Assembly: GCA_964036195.1 (NCBI GenBank) | Contig: OZ038450.1 | Span: 24,519,208 to 24,583,207, forward strand | Source: Sphaerolaimus hirsutus | Taxonomy: Eukaryota; Nematoda; Chromadorea; Monhysterida; Sphaerolaimidae | Reading direction: 5' to 3' | Length of the DNA: 64,000 nucleotides | In this document: positions 57,844 through 64,000 of the stretch, in pieces | Numbering within the stretch: the first letter of the stretch is position 1 | Layout of the letters: each line of letters opens with the position of its first letter | Program-made: the position numbers and the translations under genes | Notes under the pieces: generated by a model | Database searches by the model: none | What the model was told of the DNA's origin: nothing | The model's input: only the letters and a program-made list of their open reading frames with translations

Positions 57844-58936
57844 GTAACCGTGAGATGTCAGTCCTGCCCATGGAATTGGGTGATTGAACCTTATCCCAGA
57901 ACTGCTTTTAGAGTCCATTCATCTCTTCTGCAGTTTCAGCAGTTTTCCCTGTTTCAGTATGCAGAGCTGGGTACTCAACTGCTGGAGATCTGAACCTTTA
58001 GGCTAAACTGTACAAATCTGTTTTCACATTATTTGTACTAAGTTCAGATGTCAGCCTCCAAGAATTTTCCACTGCCTGGGTGGCAATCTCAGTAGTTTGA
58101 ATTTCTATTTTTCAATCCATCCACCATGCACTTATAGTCTTCATAGCCTATTTGAGTCTTCATAACCTGCCTATCATAGCCAGGTTTTTTGAATGTTGGC
58201 TTTTTGTTTACAAACTTTTTTTACAAAAGGTGTCAACTCGAGCTTTTGGCTGCTTCTTAGAAGAATTATATTTAGCAATCATTTAAAGACATTGTAGCAC
58301 ATTCTCATATGAGCAGTTAGACTGTGGCACTGATGTCAGCACTGCTTCACAATGATCACTGAATTGTGCTACTTTGTCTTCACCCCTGACACACCACACA
58401 AGTGTTTCAACATTTTTGTGCAGCACACGGGTGTTTGCCTGTAGTATCATGTTCACATTTATCTTAAGTGCTGAATGATCAGACAGAATTGATTTGGGAC
58501 TATTTCAATGTGTTTAAAGTGCAGCCAATGAAATAGTATACACTTGTAGAGAGTGATGTCCAGGAAAGTGGATGCATGCCATGAAAAATATGTCTGCAAC
58601 TGACCCCTTTCCAGTATTGCAATACTGAGTTCACTGGTTTCCAGCATTGCCAATACCAAGAGCCTGTTGTAGTTCCTATCTGGGCTGTTGGATTCCAGTC
58701 CTGGGTAAGTCTTACCTATGTGCCCACTAAAATCACTTAATAGGACATAGGGAGTACTGTTCCCATCATACTTAGCACATTGTTTACCCAAATCGGAGAC
58801 AATCCATGTGTTTTATATTTTAAAACAATACTCTCTTTGTGTCTTCCCCTGGTCATGTAAATATGCTATACCCACATGGCATTCAGAGTCATCCCACATA
58901 CACCTAACCCACATTACATTAGAAGATGGTTCCCAG
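57844..58936 (-). pseudogene. LINE endonuclease fragment (C-terminal part), degenerate
   Basis: Minus-strand translation gives TPYVLLSDFSGHIGKTYPGL, then NSPDRNYNRLLVLAMLE near 58720, and in another frame SILSDHSALKINVN near 58470. These are the GDFNxRIG-like and SDH motifs of the APE-type endonuclease of non-LTR retrotransposons. The catalytic Asn is Ser (SDFS), and stops and frameshifts occur. Downstream linker sequence reaches 57844, where the BEL element begins. No RT is seen in the window. Confidence 0.65.
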
Positions 58937-59692
58937 CAGGCTGTCCATTGGTGAAACGCGCTAAGAGTGAAACACGTAACTGCGCTCTTAGCGTGGTTCA
59001 CAAATTGGTCAACCGCGTACCCCATGCCTGGGAACGCGGTTCAACTTTCTTGAACCGCGCAGCTAATCACGCTGCGCGGTTCACATGTTATTTCAACTGC
59101 GCATGCACATTTCATGTGCGTTTATCGATCTTATTTGAAACGCGCTGCTATTGAACAGCGCGTTTCATTTATAACATGAACCGCATGATATTTATAACTT
59201 AAACCGCGTGTGAACCACGCTGTGTAATTCGTAAATAAATAGGTGCAAAATAAAATGTTGAAATGTAACACAGCGGGAATTTCAAAGTAAAATGTCAGAA
59301 ATGTCAGAACATTGGTAATAAATATGGTAACAATCTTTTGGGACATTTTGGCGCTAGTAAAATTGAACCAAAGGGCACACCGCAAAAAAATTCAATAGCT
59401 GTTTGAGCAAAAAATAAGAAAATCAGCAGTGAAAATTAGGTAGTGATTAGCGGTGAAAAAATCGGTGCATGGGAAATACAAATAGAAAGCTCCAAAAAAA
59501 TGACTTTTGACACTTTGTATTGCATTTAACATTTTACAGGGCATTTATCATGACTTTTGACACTTTGTACTGACTTTTGACACTTTGTAACTCGAATATG
59601 TCTCTGAGCTGATCTGTGAGTTTTCGAAATTTTGTGTGAAAACCAGGCATATTCATCAACTGTTGGTGCTCTGCTGTAATTCTGATTTATTA

Positions 59693-60716
59693 CAGGGTGA
59701 CTTAACATAATTTAACTATTGGAGTCGTTCTATTTTTTCACCAAGACAAAAATACTTTTTGTGAGCCCTAAAATAGATTTATCATTATTTTTCATGGATA
59801 ATTCTAATATGCTCGAATGAAATTTTTTTCTGTACATGCAATTTCGCACCAACATTGTGCCACCATGTAAAATTGACTCTCATGGGTTTTACTTTTAGGC
59901 AAACTTTAATTTCACTTCTCACTTCCCATTTCACTTCTCACGTCTCCACTTGCGGAACCGGTACCGATATGTTTAGGGAAAATTGCAGTGTGAAATAACG
60001 CAGCGAGACTACCCGTGCCTGCGCGGAGCAACTGGGCGCAGGCAGTGCTGCTGAAATATTATTCATAATGTGTATTTGATCACTTTATATTTACGTATTT
60101 AAACATTACAAAAAATTTTTAAAATAATTTTATTCTTTATTTAATTACTAATTAATAAATTACAATTTCATTAAATGCCCTCATTAAATGCCCTTATTAA
60201 ATGTTCTCATTTTATCAAATTGATCAATCAAAATTCTTGTACAAATTTCACACAACTTTTTTAGCCCACGGTCCATTGATTTGTGTGTGGATTGCCTAAA
60301 AATCAATAAACAGAGAAAGCCCAGTGCCACTTGGGTTTTTTGTGTACAGTGTGGCCAATAAATGTATTTTAAAAAATTGTTTACACTTGTTGCTTTCTTC
60401 ATCAAGCATGATCATCAATCAGCATTTATACTCTTTAAATATCCAAAAATAGTGAAAAAAACTTATATTTATTTATTTGTTTTTCTACAGAGATTTAATT
60501 TTATTTTCTCTACATTTTTCAGAAAGATTTACTTTATTTTTTGGGAGTTTCTGAGATTATTTTTCATAAAATTTCCTCAAAGTCACCCATTTTTTATGTT
60601 TTCCCAATCATTGTTTTCAGATAAATATCCACTAAATATTCAAATGCAAGTAAGAATGTACACTTTCAGGAATAATTAAAAATCGCGCTAATTCATACCA
60701 TTGTTGGGCCACCCTG
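59693..60716. mobile_element. Mariner-like element, 1024 bp, nested
   Basis: The termini are CAGGGTGACTTAACATAATT and the inverse of CAGGGTGGCCCAACAATGGT, bordered by TA on both sides. About 13 of the first 20 bases match. AT-rich interior. A 73-codon minus-strand frame at 60405-60184 shows no recognisable transposase motif. Confidence 0.45.
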
Positions 60717-61393
60717 TATACTAGAATGGCGTGAAAATTCACTTTCATTATACTTGGTGGACAACAAAGTATCTGCAGAATCCTACCAGAATTTAATGAA
60801 TAAAATCTTGTGATAAATTTCATAGGAACATTATAAAAACAAAATATTATGATAGGTTGTCAAAAAGTATTTCAATGTAAGTTCTTCAATGCAAGTAAGT
60901 GTAATGTCTTCCCACATGTATCAAGTGCATACAGTGTGAACAAAGTGAACGCGATTGCGTACTTGTCAAGTAGGTTGAATACTACCGTATTTCTTCTGAT
61001 AGAACGACATACCCTGCAATAGAATGGAGGTTTCATTACTTCTTTCTTTGTCTTATTAATATTTCATTTTTACTATGGAATAATTAATTTACAAAATTAT
61101 CACAGGTTTGTATTCATTGAATTATGATACGATTGTGTGCATACTTTGCAGTCCACTAGTTGACGATCAAATGTTCAATGTTCATACAAAAGTTTTGAAC
61201 TTATTTGAGTTTACTAAAATGACTGAATTTTGATTGTCATCAGCAGTAGTTAATGTGCTCCTCATCGTGGTAAACTCAAATGTGTACAAACTGGATGTAT
61301 GAGTTTCCCAAATTCCGGTGGTGGTATAAATACGACAGTGCTATTGCATTTCAAATTTTTTGTTTGCAGTCTTGTCGCGCTGTATCCACAGAT

Positions 61394-61500
61394 ACCGTAT
61401 TTCCTCGAATTATTCCGGGGGAGTTTATTTTTTCGGGGTGGAAATTTTGAGGGTTAAACGAGGGGGAGGGGGTTATTATTTCGCCAGAAATTTTTCGAAA
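61394..61500. repeat. Solo left end of the CCGTATTTCCTCGAA MITE family
   Basis: It begins ACCGTATTTCCTCGAATTAT and contains GGTTATTATTTCGCCAGAAA as in the complete copies. The right end is missing. Confidence 0.55.
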
Positions 61501-61717
61501 TCCCAGTACTAAATTGTTGTTTGTCACGTAAATACACAGACGTCGAAAAATGCAAAAACCGCCATTTATAACACTATAGACTTAAATAAATATGTATGTA
61601 GACCCTGTAAAGTGTAATGTCAAGCAATAAATGTCATGCAAAGTGACAATTGTCATCACAAATTTTTCGTTTTGATTGACGTTTTACATGACATTTGACC
61701 CTTTATTTCACACTCTA

Positions 61718-61808
61718 CAAACACAAAGGTGCCGCTGAGTTGCCGCGCAGCTCTGTGAACATGCCGACGAACATGCTGCGCGGAAACTCAGCAGCACCTT
61801 TGTGTTTG
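61718..61808. repeat. Hairpin with arms of about 34 bp
   Basis: The left arm from 61718 (CAAACACAAAGGTGCCGCTG...) pairs with the right arm ending at 61808 (...CAGCACCTTTGTGTTTG). Two or three mismatches. The loop is about 23 nt. Confidence 0.6.
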
Positions 61809-62514
61809 CCGCTGGTATGTCCCATTGGCGAAGTGGCATGAAGCCGCGCGGCTGTCAAACACGTCAATTGACAATGCGGCAATACGAATCGAGAAGCGCA
61901 ACAATGGAACTGTTGAAAAATGTATTGGAAGAGTTAAGCTCAGCTATGGCAAGCGCTTTTTGAGAAGTTTTAGCAAAATTTTCACCCAATTTTCATACCA
62001 TTATTAGTTTTTCACCTAAAAAATACAAACTTATGTTGCTTATTGCTTATTTTCAGCTAATATTTGGTACTTTATGTACTTATATACCAAATATAGCTTT
62101 TTCACCTACTTTCAGTGATTTCACTACCTTTTCTTCATTCTACACCTTGAATAAGCCCACCTATATATTGAAGTCCTGCAACCACCCACCCCCATAAATT
62201 TTTAGACATTTGTACAGTTTGAAACAACGCGGTTCAAAGTAACTTGAACCGCGTTATAATAACTGCAAACGTGTTGCACACAATTCTGAAACGCGCTGAT
62301 GCATGTGCAGCGCGGTTCAGAATTTTCTGAAACTGCGCGCCACATGCATCAGCGCGTTTCACAATCGGGCATGAAACGCGCAAGCGCTCGCTAGCGCGGT
62401 TCACGATGCATGTGAACCGCGCTGGGTTCAAGACAGCGCGTTTCACATTTTCATGTGAAACGCATAGAATGAAACGCGCTGGAACCACAACGCGTTTCAC
62501 CAATGGACAGCCTG

Positions 62515-62740
62515 GTTCCCAGCTATCCCCTCCTGCCATTGTCACAGTTAATGTGTTTGCAGTGTATATGGCCAAACCTCCCAAACTGTTTTCTGGTTTT
62601 GGGATCATGTTCAGCCTATACCCTATGAGATCAGGGAGGTCTAACATAATGGTCACACCTGTGCACACAGTGCAATCACATGGTACTTTGTTTGTCCCAG
62701 TTGGGTTAGCTGCCCAAGTTTTCTCTTAGCAGAATTCACA
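62515..62740 (-). pseudogene. LINE endonuclease fragment (N-terminal part)
   Basis: Minus-strand translation gives GYRLNMIPKPENSLGGLAIY next to the hAT right end. This is an endonuclease segment of the GGxAIY type and runs in frame up to the insertion point, then resumes at 58930 on the other side. It is the missing 5' portion of the fragment at 57844-58936. Confidence 0.55.
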
Positions 62741-63304
62741 TTCTGGAAAAATGATTTAAGTGATTCTGCACTGTGCCCATTAGCGTTTAATGGATCAAAT
62801 CAAATCAAATAGGTTTACTTGTCTCAGACCTCGAAAGCCAAATGCAAGTAAATATCAATACCATATTGAACACCCATCGACTACCCCTAATTGCAGTCTA
62901 AACAGGTGAGTTTTTCGTAGTGCTGTGAAGATTGTTGTTGAGGGGAGTATAGAGAAAAACACCTAAACAACCTAAAAACATAGTTGCAAGATATGCGGCA
63001 GACAACATTGCCAGGTACACCGAGAAAAAAAAAAACTCTAGCACCCCACGACCCGGGTTTGACTGCTCCAAGAAAAGCGTTGAGCAAACGTAAGCGAAAA
63101 ATAAAAGTAAATGTAAGTGAAAAGTAAGATTTCCAGGGATTATCACTACAGTACAAAAAATCCATTTGTTGGTGTTAGATCATTCCAATAGTCTTCACAT
63201 TTTTGAAGACAGCATTTGAAAGTGTGTGATTCCCAGTTTCCAATTTGGATATTGCTACAGTTTTGTACAGTTTTGATATTTACAGTTTCCTGGTTTTCCA
63301 TCAA
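62741..63304. other. Intergenic
   Basis: (AAATC)n near 62797 and unremarkable AT-rich DNA. No gene is supported. Confidence 0.3.
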
Positions 63305-64000
63305 TCAGCGTGCTGGCCGACCGGGTCTCCCGCTTGTGAACGATAAACCGTCGCTGCGCTCCACCCAATCTGCCAGCAATCTGGTCAATTTGTCCAGGTG
63401 TTGCGACACATCAATACACATTTTATGGCACACTGCGGCATCAAAAACTGTGCTTGGAATCTGTCTCTCAATGTTATGGGTTGTTTGTTGTGGTATTAAT
63501 GCTGCCGTCGCCTCTGGTGTGGTAAACGTTTTCCCACACCGTCGACTACAGCAGTCTTCACTAATCCACTTTGCCCATGATTCGCGCCAGATCCAGATTT
63601 GCACCGTTGGATGTTGACACTCTCCCAGGTAATGGGACAATGTCATCCAAAATGACCACCCCAGTGTCTCACATAGCGGACAGTTATTCCATTGTCTCGT
63701 TTGATTGTGCCTGAAGTGCATTTGTTGTGTTTTTGGTAGCCAGCCATGTCTCCCAGCAAACCACCCATGTTCAGTCACCTGTAGCGTTTCAGGCAACAGT
63801 GGTGTGATTTCCTGTACTACTTGATTTTCATGTTGTATACTCCTAGTTGTTTTTGTTTGTGGTTTCAGTCCTTCCTCCCACCTGTAAAGTTTGCATGCGT
63901 TTAGAATCTCGTGTTTCCCTAATGTTTCTGTATTCTCCATATTTACCTCTCTTTTTGCTGTGGTTGCTCTTCCCTCAGGTGAATTTTTCTGTGTTGTCCC
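63305..64000 (-). CDS. Open frame running off the window, possible LINE-associated protein with Cys/His motif
   Basis: The minus-strand frame is open from the window edge (64000) to a stop at 63305. An ATG lies at 63940, but the frame is already open upstream (SPEGRATTAKREVN), so it may be the C-terminal part of a longer protein. The middle has WNNCPLCETLGWSFWMTLSH followed by YLGEC, a C-X2-C...H-X4-C arrangement like the zinc motif found after the RT of many non-LTR elements (zf-RVT). The remainder is not recognised. With a LINE endonuclease relic just downstream on the same strand, it is plausibly the tail of another LINE or a LINE ORF1. This is inference. Confidence 0.45.
   Translation of the reverse strand, partial: GTTQKNSPEGRATTAKREVNMENTETLGKHEILNACKLYRWEEGLKPQTKTTRSIQHENQVVQEITPLLPETLQVTEHGWFAGRHGWLPKTQQMHFRHNQTRQWNNCPLCETLGWSFWMTLSHYLGECQHPTVQIWIWRESWAKWISEDCCSRRCGKTFTTPEATAALIPQQTTHNIERQIPSTVFDAAVCHKMCIDVSQHLDKLTRLLADWVERSDGLSFTSGRPGRPAR

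Larger units (their letters stand above)
58937..62514. mobile_element. 3578-bp non-autonomous hAT-like element
   Basis: The ends are CAGGCTGTCCATTGGTGAAA (identical over 24 bp in inverse orientation at the right). The target duplication GTTCCCAG is perfect at 58929-58936 and 62515-62522. Both subterminal regions (58950-59225 and 62225-62500) are packed with CGCGGTTCA and CGCGTTTCA words in both orientations, a pattern typical of hAT transposase-binding sites. No transposase frame exists inside. It contains a mariner-like element (59693-60716) and other MITE pieces. Confidence 0.85.

Noticed and set aside
60184..60405. Transposase remnant in the nested mariner-like element
   Set aside because: No DD(E/D) or helix-turn-helix motif could be found.

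Overview
This is eukaryotic DNA, almost certainly from an animal and probably an invertebrate. It is AT-rich, its genes have GT-AG introns, and it carries BEL/Pao (a metazoan retroelement group), Ty3/gypsy, LINE, hAT, mariner-like and PIF/Harbinger sequences. There is no operon, no recognisable tRNA or rRNA, and no clearly identified host housekeeping gene. Most of the window is transposable elements, many nested in one another.

Layout. 1-863 holds the 3' part of a spliced minus-strand gene. 1033-7118 is a minus-strand Ty3/gypsy retrotransposon whose gag and pol are nearly intact but interrupted by three in-frame stops. 7.1-15.1 kb is a field of MITEs and foldback elements. 15089-32392 is the most interesting block, a candidate 17.3-kb Harbinger-like element. 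It has a complete seven-exon DDE transposase (486 aa, minus strand). Diverging from a shared 250-bp promoter is a 31-exon plus-strand gene for an unrecognised 1552-aa protein, and a small antisense coiled-coil gene lies in one of its introns. 32.4-46 kb is a second repeat field dominated by hAT-type MITEs with exact 8-bp target duplications and microsatellite-like interiors, plus TA-flanked MITEs beginning CCGTATT. Two or three spliced exons of an unknown minus-strand gene are scattered through it. A 200-base assembly gap is at 46039-46238.

46239-57843 is a minus-strand BEL/Pao element with gag, protease, RT, RNase H, integrase and an envelope-like region, bounded by about 98% identical LTRs. 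It is broken by several stops and frameshifts and by a substituted integrase catalytic Asp. 57844-62740 is a decayed LINE endonuclease split by a 3578-bp hAT-like element with a perfect 8-bp target duplication. 63305-64000 is an open minus-strand frame running off the edge.

The three genes at 15-32 kb appear to form one mobile unit. The transposase would cut and paste the element. The large Lys/Arg- and Pro/Ala-rich protein and the coiled-coil protein are candidates for the accessory DNA-binding or complex-forming partners that Harbinger transposases need, but neither looks like the usual Myb/SANT partner. This part is inference; the exon structures are read directly from the sequence and keep frame throughout.
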